In this document: piece after piece, positions 44,103 through 55,259 of the stretch | How positions within the stretch are numbered: the first letter of the stretch is position 1 | Layout of the letters: the number at the start of each line of letters is the position of its first letter | Position numbers and translations under genes: made by a program | Notes under the pieces: generated by a model | What the model saw: the letters and a program-made list of their open reading frames with translations, nothing else | Told to the model about the DNA's origin: nothing | Database searches by the model: none | Assembly: GCF_963169125.1 (NCBI RefSeq) | Contig: NC_084796.1 | Location: 91,992,888-92,056,887, forward strand | From: Humulus lupulus | Taxonomy: Eukaryota; Streptophyta; Magnoliopsida; Rosales; Cannabaceae | DNA: 64,000 bases | Direction: 5' to 3'

Positions 44103-46200
44103 ATGGCGAAAACATCCAGAAAGGCGGGACAGACTTCTGGTGCTGCATCCACCCAGCCTCCTCCACTAAATGTGGCTAAAGATGAGCCACAATTGGATTT
44201 TGACGAGGAGAAGATGGATTCCGAGACCTTGAGGACAACACTGAGTGTGTTGCAAGAGGAGTTGGACAATCTGAGGGCCAATCAGGAGAATATGGCTGAA
44301 ACGATGGCGTTGCAACAAAGGGAGATTGACCATCAACGTCAAGAGTTGAATGAGCGGCAGGCTGACATGGACCGCCGACAAAGAGATGCCACCGCCACCT
44401 TAGAGGTCAACCACCAGATCAACCACCAAGTGCACCACCACAACAAGGCCTAGAACCAAGCCCTCCACCTCAGCTGACAAGCACTCAGAGGCCAGAGCAA
44501 CATCCTGCTACTCAACAGGATATTCCATTTCAAGATCCTGAGCAGCAGCCACCTTCTCACACTGGTCGAGATAATCCCCAGCGTCAAAGGAAGAATAGGG
44601 CTGGGCAGCCTCCCTGAAGCCCTAGACGCCAAACTGCTGAGGAACCAAATCCATCGAGTAGGGGACAACACCCTTCTACTAACAGAAGGCATGCCAAGTC
44701 AGACTCTGCGGTCAGGGGCCCCCCACGACATAATAATGCCCGGGGACCCACCGACCAACGCAAGCCTCTCCCTGACGCTCGAGAGGTACCAGCAAGAGGA
44801 GAAAATAGAGAGACCAGCAGGTCGCGCCATAGCCAATCACGTTTTCAGGACAGTCATGACTATAATGAAGTTGATTCTGGCCGAGGGAATGCTGGTCAAG
44901 GACAAGGAGAGAGAGGTGGAGAAAGGAACCCCCCACAAAGAGAAAATAGGCCTGCAAGCAAGAACGCTAGGGGCAGCCTAATGTTTTTGATCGGTTGGGC
45001 GCTAGCGAGCAAAGGTGCAGAGATGGCGACTTTAGGGATGTACTCAACGACAAGCGCGAAAGGCACGATGAGTACGCTCCTCCGGCACCAGTCGCCCCAG
45101 CGATACCAGACGCAGTACAAGCCCAGATCGATGCGCTGAACCAGACCGTCCAACAACTGGTGGGGAGCCGAACATCCCACATCGAGTATGATCGGAGAAA
45201 GGGCACTCCATTCATACAAAGAATAGCAACGGCGGAAACCCCTAGCAAATTCAAGATGCCAATACTGCCCAACTTCGATGGATATGGGGACCCAGTGTCT
45301 CATGTGAATAAGTTCGAGATACAGATGGACATCCAAAAGGTGTCGGATGATACCCGCTGCAGAATCTTTCTGGGCACCCTATCTGATACTGCTCAGGAAT
45401 GGTTTTTTAAATTCCCTCCTGCTAGCATAGTGTCATGGGAGATGTTCGTGAAGGAATTCTACGGGCAGTTCTATGTTGGTCGTGTGCACCCAACTGAAGC
45501 CAACCAGTTGGTCGAGATACACTAGAAGGAGGGAGATTCCTTAAAGGAGTACGTCCAACATTTTATGCGAGCGGCGGCTGGAGCTAAAACAGTTGGCGAT
45601 GAAGGGAAAATGATGGGCCTTACTGTTGGAGTGCGGCGCCACTCACACCTCTAGAATCATTTGAGGAAAAATGTGGTGAAGAGTACCCAAGAATTCTTGG
45701 ATCGAGCAAATAGGTATATCAAGCTCAAAGAGGCGATTGCTAATGAAGGGATTCCGCTAAAGCCGCCAATGGGTCAGATAAACCCAATGGGAACAGCAAA
45801 AGCAACGGGAATGGGAAAAATGGTGGAAAGAGGGCGAACAACGAGCCAAGTACGAGCAAGAGTAGAGCGGAGGTGTACCAGGCAACAAGTACGAGCTAAG
45901 ATTCACCAACTATACGACCCTTGTCAAAAGCAAAGCGGAGGTGTACCAAGCGACCAGCTTCAGTGTCCCTTACAAGCGACCAGCGCCAATCAGGAAGGAT
46001 ATCTCCAAGAGAGATACAACTAAGTTTTGTCATTTTCACAACGACTATGGTCACGACACCAATGAGTGTAACCAGTTGAAAGATGAAATTGAATTCCTTA
46101 TTGGACAAGGACACCTGAGGAGATACGTACGAGCCACTGGAGGTTCTCAATGAGAGGCTCAAGGAGGCAATGAGCAGACACCTATACGCCAACGCTCGCC
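44103..46200 (+). pseudogene. Element C gag
   Basis: ATG at 44103 (MAKTSRKAGQTSGAAS). The coiled coil LQEELDNLRANQENMAETM breaks off at a frameshift near 44405. Capsid is open from about 44995 to 45525 (VFDRLGASEQR, then FKMPILPNFDGYGDPVSHVN and SWEMFVKEFYGQFYVG). After two stops the zinc knuckle CHFHNDYGHDTNEC is intact near 46030. Compared with B, the Lys/Asn linker is disrupted by tandem changes near 45830-45960. It is particle-forming in a live element and not expressible here. Confidence 0.83.
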
Positions 46201-46951
46201 ACCTTTACAGCCATCTCCTGTGGCAGGTACATTGCTAACCATCTGTGGTGGCCCACACCTTGCAGAAGATAGTGGGAAGGAAAGGGAGCGATACGCTCGG
46301 ACCTTACGCCACGACCAGGACATCAAAATGTTGAATGTGGAGGAACGAACTCCCAAGAAAGCTCGAACAGAGGAAGAGCTAATAACTTTCTCTGAGCTTG
46401 ACGCTCAGTATGTCCCATTCCCTCATTCGTACCCTCTGGTCGTGGACGTCTAGATAGCCAGCATGATTGTTAAGCAGGTGTTTGTTGACACAGAGAGCTC
46501 AGTAAATATCTTGTACAAGTCTTCACTAGAAAGAATGAAGCTGTCAGTGAAGGACCTAGAGTCGTGCAACCAAACCATTTATGGTTTTTCTAGCGAAAGA
46601 CTCGCACCAACAGGGTTGATTAGGCTTCTAGTTACAGTAGGAACTTTGCCTGCGAACAGGACATTACTCACTACTTTTATAGTAGTTGATTGTCCTACTG
46701 CGTACAATGCTGTGATTGGAAGGCCTATTCTAGTTGACCTACGAGCCGTAACCTTGGTTTGGCACCTCGCCATGAAGTTCCCAAAAGACGCAGGAGTAGG
46801 ATGCGTGTTTGGAAACCATTGAGAAGCAAGGGAATACTATAATTCCTCGATTACTAAGGCGAAGAGAGGTGGATCGAGGGAAGGAGCTGAAAAAGAGTTG
46901 CAATTGGCCGATGAAATACAAACCCAATCAGGTGAGCTCGTCGCCAAATAG
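46201..46951 (+). pseudogene. Element C protease
   Basis: The core VFVDTESSVNILY (46481) has Glu in place of the Gly of DTGSS, so it is probably inactive. The second box VDCPTAYNAVIGRP is intact. A TGA at 46820 replaces an Arg codon of B. The block ends at TAG 46949-46951 in the same context as B (AAATAGGGTGTTGCCC). Confidence 0.82.
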
Positions 46952-48430
46952 GGTGTTGCCCAAAGTGAGGATATGGATTTAGATCCTCGCTTTGGGGATT
47001 TTGATTAGGAAGTGGGACCAGTCGAGGACCTTGAAGAGGTCCAACTTGATAAGGCAAATCCGACCAGGGTTATGAAAGTCGGTAAAAACTTAGAGACAAC
47101 AAGAAATCAAAGGCTGGTGGAATTTTTGAAGAAGAACCAGGAATTAGTTGCCTGGTTGCATAAAGATATGGTTGGAATCAACCCAGCAGTTATCAGCCAT
47201 GCCCTGAACATAGATAAAAGTTTTCCACCAGTACAACAGAAAAGAAGGCTACTCGATAAAGACATATCTAAGGCTTTAAAGGAAGAAGTCAAGAAGCTAA
47301 AGGAGAATGGATTCATCAGGGTAGCGTTTTATCCATCATGGGTCTCTAATCCCGTACTAGTTCCCAAGCCGAATGGAAAATGGATAACATGCGTGGATTT
47401 CACAGACCTTAATAATGCCTGCCCTAAAGATTGTTTCCCGCTCCCAAGAATCGACCATCTAGTCGATGCCACTGTAGGGCACGAGATCCTATCATTCATG
47501 GATGTGTACTCTGGATACAATCAGATCAGTATGCACCCACCTGATGAGGATCACACTAGCTTTCAGACCGATACAGGACTTTACTGTTACAAAGTAATGC
47601 CTTTTGGTTTGAAAAATGCTAGTGCAACTTTCCATTGATTGTTCAATCACATGTTTAAAGAGCTGATTGGTGTAAACATGGAGGTGTATGTTGACGATAT
47701 GCTGGTTAAGTCGAAAAAAGCAGAAGAACACATTAGGGATCTGCAAGAGTGCTTCAACATCTTGAATAAATATCAGATGAAGCTAAATCCCCTTAACTGT
47801 TCCTTCAGAGTTGGATCAGGGAAGTTTTTGGGATTTATAGTAAACTCATGAGGTATCGAAGCTAATCCCGAAAAGATCAAAGCCCTGGATAAGAGATGTT
47901 CAAAGTTTAACCGAGAGAATTACCGCTCTAAGTAGATTTATTTCTAAATCCATGGACAAGTGTGTCCCGTTTTTTAATCTACCTAGGGGCAATAAAAAAT
48001 TCGAGTGGATGGAGGAGTGCGAACAGGCTTTTCAGGCTCTAAAGTCTCATATGTCGCAGCCACCGATCCTATCTAAGTCGGTTGAAGAAGAAACTTTGTT
48101 CATCTATTTGGCGGTCACAGAATATGCTGCTAGCGCTGTCTTGGTAAGAGAGGAGGAACATGTGCAAAAAGTTGTATATTATATAAGCAAAAGGCTAATA
48201 GGAGTAGAACTGCGATATTCGCCCATTGAGAAATTAGCCTACTATTTGATTTTAGCCTCCAGAAAGCTACGACCATACTTCCAAGCTCACCCCATTGCAG
48301 TACTCATCGACCAGCCCCTACGGCAAGTCATGCAGAAACCAGAAGTCGCTAGTCGATTATTGAAACGGGCGGTTGAGCGGTTGAGCTTCGATAGTTTGAT
48401 ATTTCTTATTCTTAGTGAGAAACTGTAAAG
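46952..48430 (+). pseudogene. Element C reverse transcriptase and gypsy RNase H
   Basis: RT motifs are readable from 47012: VAWLHKDMVGINP, CPKDCFPLPRID, LSFMDVYSGYNQI, MPFGLKNASATFH, then a stop at 47636-47638 and an intact MEVYVDDMLVKSKK. A deletion of about 20 bp near 47890 shifts the frame. RNase H (EECEQAFQALKSHM, then YYISKRLIGVELRY) is open at 47952-48428 up to ASRKLRPYFQAHPIAVL. It is closely similar to B throughout. Confidence 0.85.
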
Positions 48431-49074
48431 GGACAAGGTCTAGCAGACTTTGTCACAAAGCTCACTGGACTTCCAGACATTGAACTAGTAGAAAAGCCTG
48501 GGCCTCAAAGCCAAACTCCCTCTTAGAAGTTGTTCACAGAAGGCTCTTTTAATGAGCACCACGCTAGAGTAGGTGTGATTTTGGTAATGCCTGAAGGATA
48601 TCAATTCCACTGCGCAATCAGATTTGACTACACAGCGTCCAATAACGAAGCTGAGTATGAAGAGCTGCTCGCAGTGTTAAGATTAGCCAGGGACATGAAC
48701 ATAAAGTCACTTGAAATCTATAGTGACTCCTAGTTGGTGGTTAATCAAATTACTGGAGATTATCGAGCTCGGGGTCTGAAGATGGTTGCTTACTTGAACA
48801 AAGCAAAGATTTGCTAGCACTATATGAAAAATACACTCTCCAACAAGTACCTCGCGACCAGAACTCAAATGCTTATACTGTGGCCAAATTAGCAAGTGCA
48901 AAGGATGCTGACACCTTCAATATAGTGCCTGTTGAACGTCTGTCCGCACCAAGCATCAAAGCAGAAGAAACCTCTCTGGTAATTCAGGTAGCAGATACGT
49001 GGATGGCACCATTCATTGAGTACTTAACTCATGGAGTACTGCTAACAGATAGAAACAAGGCAAGAGCCCCCTAG
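48431..49074 (+). pseudogene. Element C archaeal-type RNase H
   Basis: It begins after a frame change. LFTEGSFNEHHARVG has Glu for the first catalytic Asp of B's FTDGSS. ASNNEAEYEELLAVL and YSDS follow, then a stop. From 48771 the sequence is also present as the second copy at 50723. The C-terminal half (VPRDQNSNAYTVAKLAS) is open to 49074. Confidence 0.78.
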
Positions 49075-49099
49075 AGGCAGTCTGCTTGGTTTATCCTGG

Positions 49100-50232
49100 T
49101 CGATGGAATTCTATACAGAAGGGGGTACTCAATGCCACTCCTAATGTGTGTTTCAAAAGAAAAGGCCAAAGAATTAACTCGAGAAGTCCATGAAGTTTTA
49201 TGCGGGGATCATGATGAGGGGTAGAGTTTATCAAAAAAGATCCTAGGCAAGGATACTTCTGGCCAACAATGAATGAAGACTCTGTGGATTTTGTTCGAAA
49301 ATGCGACAAGTGTCAGAGATTCTCCAAGATTCTGTGAGCAGCCCATAATAAGCTGAAGCAGATGCAAAGCCCGTGGCCATTCGCAGCGTGGGGAATAGAT
49401 TTGATTGGTTCTTTGCCCATAGGAAAAGGCAACGTCAAGTATGTTGTGGTTGCTGTTGACTACTTCACAAAGTGGGCCGAATCTGAGCCACTTGCAACAA
49501 TAACAACCAGGAAAGTGCTGGATTTTGTGGACAAGAACATAGTATGTCGCTATGGATTGCTAAGAAAAATTGTCTCAAAAAATGGCTCACAATTTGATAG
49601 TGATCTGTTCACGGATTTTTGTGAGCGACATGGGATTATAAAAAGCTTTTCTTTAGTAGCTTATCCACAGGAAAATACACAAGTTGAGGCTGTCAATAAG
49701 ACACTAAAGGATACTTTGAAGAAAAGGCTTGAAGAGGTAAAGGGGGCATGGCCAGAGCAGTTTCGAGAAGTCCTCTGGTTGTATAGAACATCCCATCGAA
49801 CAACAACAGGTCATATTCCATTTTCATTGGCTTATGGATATGAAGCTATGCTGCCTGTTGAATTAGATCCTCCATCACATCGAAGGATGGCATACGATCA
49901 AGACGCCAATAGTCAAGTATTTATGGAATCTTTGGATTTGGTCGACGAAAGGCGCGAGCAAGCCCAACTCTGAGTAGCAGCTTACCAACAAATGGTCGCC
50001 TGGTATTTCAACTCTAAAGTAGGTGAAAGAAAGTTTAATTTTGGAGATCTGGTACTTAGAAGAGTTTTTCTTAACACCTGCGATCAAGGTGCTGGCGTGC
50101 TTGGACCTAACTAGGAAAGACCATACCAAATTAAAGAAGTCCTTCAAACAGGCACTTATAAACTTGCTCGCTTAAACGGAGATCTCATTCCTCGTTATAG
50201 GAATGGAGAACACATGCGCAAGTACTACCAAT
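49100..50232 (+). pseudogene. Element C integrase, copy 1
   Basis: Zinc region remnants (CDKCQRF near 49310) are followed by the core WGIDLIGSLPIGKGNV (first Asp). VSKNGSQFDSDLF has Lys for the second catalytic Asp, and the third box reads ENTQVEAVNKTLK. Open from 49362 to 49973, with the C-terminal part ending at GEHMRKYYQ (50232). An inactive enzyme is expected. Confidence 0.83.
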
Positions 50233-50532
50233 AAACAATTCTTCTTAAAGAATTCCCTTGTATTAATTTTACTTTTTACAAGTTTATGAACAAGGGTTAG
50301 TCAATCAAGTGACTCATCGCTTATAAGTGTAAGATCAAATGTTTGATCTCTCGTAAAGACACGATTGTCCATTTATTTTGAGAAATAAAAGGGACTGTGC
50401 GCAGCCAGTCAATCTTGCCAATTATTGTATTTATTACAAGTAATTGCTCATTACGTGTGTTGTTTTACTATATTATCATCTTTTTATAAATCTCTATTAC
50501 GAGCAGTAATGTTCGAACAGGTCTTTGTCAAG

Positions 50533-50580
50533 GCAAGTGACCGAAGACCTAAAGCTCCTCAATCACTTGGGGTGCATATA
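50533..50580 (+). promoter_or_regulatory. Hairpin with PPT-like tract, element C copy 1
   Basis: CAAGTGACCGAAGA can pair with the region up to CTCAATCACTTG, followed by GGGTGCATATAAGG. The G6 run of B and of C copy 2 is broken by a T here. Confidence 0.6.
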
Positions 50581-50722
50581 AGGTACCTGGTAAGCAAAGC
50601 ATATCGACAAGTATATGTAAACACACGAGTAAAATAAGTGAAAGCATACTACGGTACTTAGAGTATTTTTTTAAATTTTGTTTAAATTTTGTTAAATCAA
50701 AACAAAGTGTTATGCTAAGCGT

Positions 50723-52185
50723 GGGGTCTGAAGATTGTTGATTACTTGAACAAAGCAATGATTTGCTGGCACAATATGAAAAATACACTCTCCAGCAAGT
50801 GCCTTGCGACCAGAACTCAAACATTGATGCTTTGGCCAAATTAGCAAGTGCAAAGGATGCTGACACCTTGAATATAGTGCCTGTTGAACGGCTGTCTGCA
50901 CCAAGCATCAAAGCAGAAGAAACCTCTCTGGTAATTCAGGTAGCAGATACGTCGATGGCACCCTTCATTGAGTACTTGATGCATGGAGTACTGCCAACAG
51001 ATAGAAACAAATCTAGAGCCCTCCAGAGGCAGTCTGCCCGGTTTATCCTAGTCGATGGAGTTCTATACAGAAGGGGGTACTCAATGCCACTCCTAAGATG
51101 TGTTTCAAAAGAAAAGGCCAAAGAATTAATGTGAGAAGTCCATGAAGGTTTCTGCGGGGATCACGCTGAGGGCAGAGTTTATCAAAAAAGATCCTAAGGC
51201 AAGGATACTTCTGGCCAACAATGAATGAAGACTCTGTGGATTTTCTTCAAAAATGCGACAAGTGTTAGAGATTCTCCAAGATTCCGTGAGCAGCCCATAA
51301 TGAGCTGAAGCAGATGCAAAGCCCATGGCCATTCGCAGTGTGGGAAATAGATTTGATTGGGTCTTTGCCCACAGGAAAAGGCAACGTCAAGTATGTTGTG
51401 GTTGTTGTTGACTACTTCACGATGTGGGCTGAAGTTGAGCCACTTGCAACCATAACAATCAGGAAAATGTTGGATTTTGTGGTCAAGAACATAGTGTGTC
51501 GCTATGGATTGCTAAGAAAAATTGTCTCAAACAACGGCTCACAGTTTGATAGTGATCTGTTCACAGATTTTCGCAAACAGCATGGGATTATCAAAAGCTT
51601 TTCTGTAGTAGCTAATCCGAAGGCAAATGGACAAGTTGAGGCTGTCAACAAGACACTAAAGGATACTCTGAAGAAAAGGCTTGAAGAGGCGAAGGGATCA
51701 TGGCCAGATCAGTTGCCTGAAGTCCTCTGGTCATATAGAACATCCCATCGAACAGCAACAAGTCATACTACATTTTCCTTGGCTTATGGATATGAAGCTA
51801 TGTTGCCTTTTGAATTAGATCTGCCATTGCATCAAAGGATGGCATACGATCAAGACGTCAATAGCCAGTTATTTATGGAATCTTTGGATTTGGTCATTGA
51901 AAGGCGTGGGCATGCCCAACTCTGAGTAGCAAATTACCAGCAAAAGGTTGCCCAGTATTTCAACATTAAAGTACGTGAAAGAAAGGTTAATGTTGGAGAT
52001 CTGGTACTTAGAAGAGTTTTTCTTAGCACCCGCGATCAAGCTGCTGGAGTGCTTGGAGCTAACTGGGAAGGACCATACCAAATTGAAGAAGTCCTTCAAC
52101 CAGGCACTTATAAACTTTCTCACTTAAATGGAGATCTCATTCCTCGCTATTGGAGTGGAGAACACCTGCGCAAGTACTACCAATA
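50723..52185 (+). pseudogene. Element C RNase H fragment and integrase, copy 2
   Basis: The archaeal-type RNase H tail (LAQYEKYTLQQVPCDQNSN) and a 50763-51134 frame continue to YRRGYSMPLLRCVS, then integrase with WEIDLIGSLPTGKGNV and VSNNGSQFDSDLF, where Asn replaces the second catalytic Asp. ANGQVEAVNKTLK is intact. It ends at GEHLRKYYQ (about 52183). One stop lies at 51923. Confidence 0.83.
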
Positions 52186-52320
52186 AAAAATTCTTCTTAA
52201 AGAATTACCTTGTATTAATTTTACTTTTTACAAGTTTATGAACAAGGGTTAGTCAATCATGTGACTGATCGCTTATAAGTGTAAGACCAAATTTTTGATC
52301 ACTCGTACATACACGATTTT

Positions 52321-54695
52321 TGTAACGACCCAAATCTACGAATAAGGCTTAAGGGCCTTAATTAGTGTGCCGGGAGGGAATAACTGGATTATATTTGATT
52401 TAATGATTAAAAGCATGTTATATGATTATTTGAATATCTGTGATGCATGACTATGTGTATTAGTATGCATGTAGGCCCTGATTAGGTTAGAAGGGCATAT
52501 TCGTAATTTTAACTCGTTGAGGGCATAAATGTAAATAACTGTGATAAATTTTTGAGACCACATTATTATGTGGATATATTTGTAATCTGTGACTCGAGGC
52601 GATCCTATTGAGCGGTTTACCAAAAAAGTCATGGCGGGGATTTATACCTAGCTCGGGGCGAGCCTGGGGGTATTTATGGGAATTTAGGAAATATATTGGA
52701 GTCTATTTTGATATTGAGGAATATAATTGGTGATTATTTAGGTGCTGGGAAGTAAGCGGAAAATATTAGAGACATTCGAGGAATTAGCGGGAATTGGGCG
52801 TAATGCCCAAAATGCCCTTAGAATGATTTAATGGCTTAGGATTTATGGGAGGGAAAATTGGTCATTTGAGTTAAAAGTAGGGATAGGTATTAAAATGCTT
52901 TATGCCTTAGTGGATTATGTTGAAAGTTTTAGAAGGCTGGAGAAAAGAAAAAAAACAGAAAGAAAAGAAGGAGAAAAGAAAGAAGGGGAAAGCAGGGCAT
53001 TATTTCCTTATGCGATTTAGGATTTCTTCTTCAATCCTTGGGGTCTTTTGGAGCTGTAACTCAGGGAGAGTTTGGGCAGGAGCTTGAGGCTAGGGTTCTT
53101 GGTTTGGCTTGAAGTGTTAGCAAGGGCGGTTCATCCATTTGAGGTAAGTTTCTAGGTTCCTCTCTTGTGTTTTTGGTTTTGGCTAAGGTGGTTTTCTAAA
53201 CTGAGTTTTTGTGGGACTTCTAGGGAATTAAGCCTAAGAATTTGAGGAGGTGAAGGCTAAGGAAGTGTGGAGGATAACCTAGGTTGAATTCATCTATCAA
53301 AGGTAAGAAATTCTAGCTTAAAAGTTATGTGATTTCAGTTGATTTCTGTTGAGTTTTGAGCTCTAAGTTCAACCATGGTGAATTTTGTGTTTTGGGGTGC
53401 ATGTGATTTAATTTCTTATGGTTGGATCATTTCGGGTGAGTTAGAGATGTTGGTAGGCTTGTTTTGATGTTTGGTTGAGTTTTGGAAAGGTTTTGCTCGG
53501 GGCAAAACGAAGGAAGAAAAAACAGGGTTGCTGTGTTGTGGCTAGCGCTGTAGCGCTAGCCTTTTGGCGCTACAGCGCTAGGCCTTGTGGTCTGGAGCAT
53601 TTTGGCTCTGCTTTTGGCGCTATAGCGCCCACTTTAGGGCGCTGTAGCGCTACCCTGTTTCCAGAACGGGATTTTTGAGTTATTTCTTAGTGTTTTTGCC
53701 CGGGGGCTCGGGGGTTTGGTTCCACCACCCCGATTGGTGGAATTAGGGCTTCCCGAGGCTAGGTTTTGGAATTGAAGTTTGGAGTTGATTCTAACTTGCA
53801 TCCGTGACTAGGTGTACGCTAGGGCTCAGATGGGATCGTGCTTGAGGATTGAATTGAACAAAACCATCGGAATCTAAAGGTAAGAAAACTGCACCCGATT
53901 ATGTGTTTGTGTTGGGACTAAGAGCTCCCTATATCTGTATGATGTCATATATGGTATTATTCCATGGGACATGTGATAAACGGCCTAAGAGTGCCGTAAA
54001 TAATACTTGCGCATAGGGCGCGGCTTGGCCACTGGTAGCTGAGGATAGCTTAATATTCACTGAGCTCGGTTTAAGCGGGCTGGAGTCAGTGGGATAATTA
54101 GAGGGTGCGGCCTAAGGGTGTTAACCCTGGTTAGCATGTGTAATTGATTATTAATATAAAATTATGTACTTGGTATGTTGAATACTTGAATAACATGAAT
54201 GTTTGGACTGTTGAGTATATGTTTATACTGCATGAGTTATCTGGTTGTTCGCTTTATGATTATGCTCTGTTATTGTGTTTTCTTGCTGGGCCTTGGCTCA
54301 CGAGTGCTACATGGTGCAGGTAAAGGCAAAGGCAAGGTGGACCAGTCCTGAGATGGAGAGCTTTGGGGCTGAATGTACATAGTCAACTGATCGGCTGCCA
54401 CGCCCCAGGAGTGGTACAGGACGAGAAAAGCCTAATTGTCTGTTTTGCCTTAGAGTGGCTAGTAACTGTATTTTTATCTCGAAATTTTGTAAATTGTCTT
54501 TTAACTTTACTACTTCTGGGATCCCATGTAAAGAGAATGTTTGATTATAAGAAATGGAACTTTTGAGACCAAAATATTTTAACCCTAGTTCCACTGTAGT
54601 TTCAGTAACATGTTTCTAACTAAATGACTTGATTAGCAAGTCTTGCACCTTTTTAAACACACAGTGTAATGATCTTGGATATCCAGGGCGTTACA
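52321..54695 (+). mobile_element. Solo LTR 2 (TGTAACG family)
   Basis: 2375 bp from TGTAACGACC to GGGCGTTACA, inserted in the 3' part of C's second duplicated unit. The target is ATTTT at the left and ATTGT at the right. The undisturbed first unit reads ATTGT at this place (50383), so one base changed after insertion. The palindromic AGCGCT cluster is at 53541-53655. No internal region or ORF of note. Confidence 0.9.
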
Positions 54696-54862
54696 ATTGT
54701 CCATTTATTACGAGAAATAAAAGGGATTGTGCGCAGCCAGTCAATCTTGCCAATTGTGGTATTTATTACAAGTATTTGCTCATTACGCGTGCTGTTTTGC
54801 TATATTATCATTTTTTATAAATCTCTCTTACGAGAAGTAATGTTCAAACAGGTATTTGTCAA

Positions 54863-54914
54863 GGCAAGTGACCGAAGACCTAAAGCTCCTCAATCACTTG
54901 GGGGGCATATAAGG
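54863..54914 (+). promoter_or_regulatory. Hairpin with PPT-like G6 tract, element C copy 2
   Basis: GGCAAGTGACCGAAGACC, then CTCCTCAATCACTTG and GGGGGGCATATAAGG-like sequence, as in B. It stands just before the 3' end of the antisense gene. Confidence 0.65.
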
Positions 54915-55259
54915 TACCTAGTAAGAAAAGCATATCGACAAGTATATGTAATCACACGAGCAAAATAAGTGAAAGCATACTACGGTACTTAGAGTATTTT
55001 TCAAAATTTTGTTTAAATTTTGTTGAATCAAAACAAAGTGCTATGCTAAGTTCAGTCATGCGAACAGATGTTATAATAAAATGCAAATATTATTATATCA
55101 AAAGAGAAATCCTTCACACTGCGAGCAGTTGTTGTTCGGATGTAATTGTTAGTTAAAAGGAAAAGTTGCTTGTGCAGCAAAAAATATATTGTCTTGACAC
55201 TACGAACCGAAGTCCATGTGTCCCAAAATACAAATTTAAATAAAAAAAAACAAAAGGAA

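Larger units (their letters stand above)
48771..55050 (+). repeat. 1.95-kb tandem duplication in element C
   Basis: Unit 1 is 48771-50722. Unit 2 is 50723-52320 plus 54696-55050, split by solo LTR 2. Both start GGGGTCTGAAG and end at CAAAGTG, then TATGCTAAG. Each contains the second half of the archaeal-type RNase H, integrase and the convergent hairpin region. The units carry independent stops. Confidence 0.88.

Noticed and set aside
52321..54695. Solo LTR as a TIR DNA transposon because TGTAACG and CGTTACA are inverted
   Set aside because: Short TG...CA inverted ends, a 5-bp target repeat and a 2.4-kb noncoding body fit a solo LTR better; no transposase.
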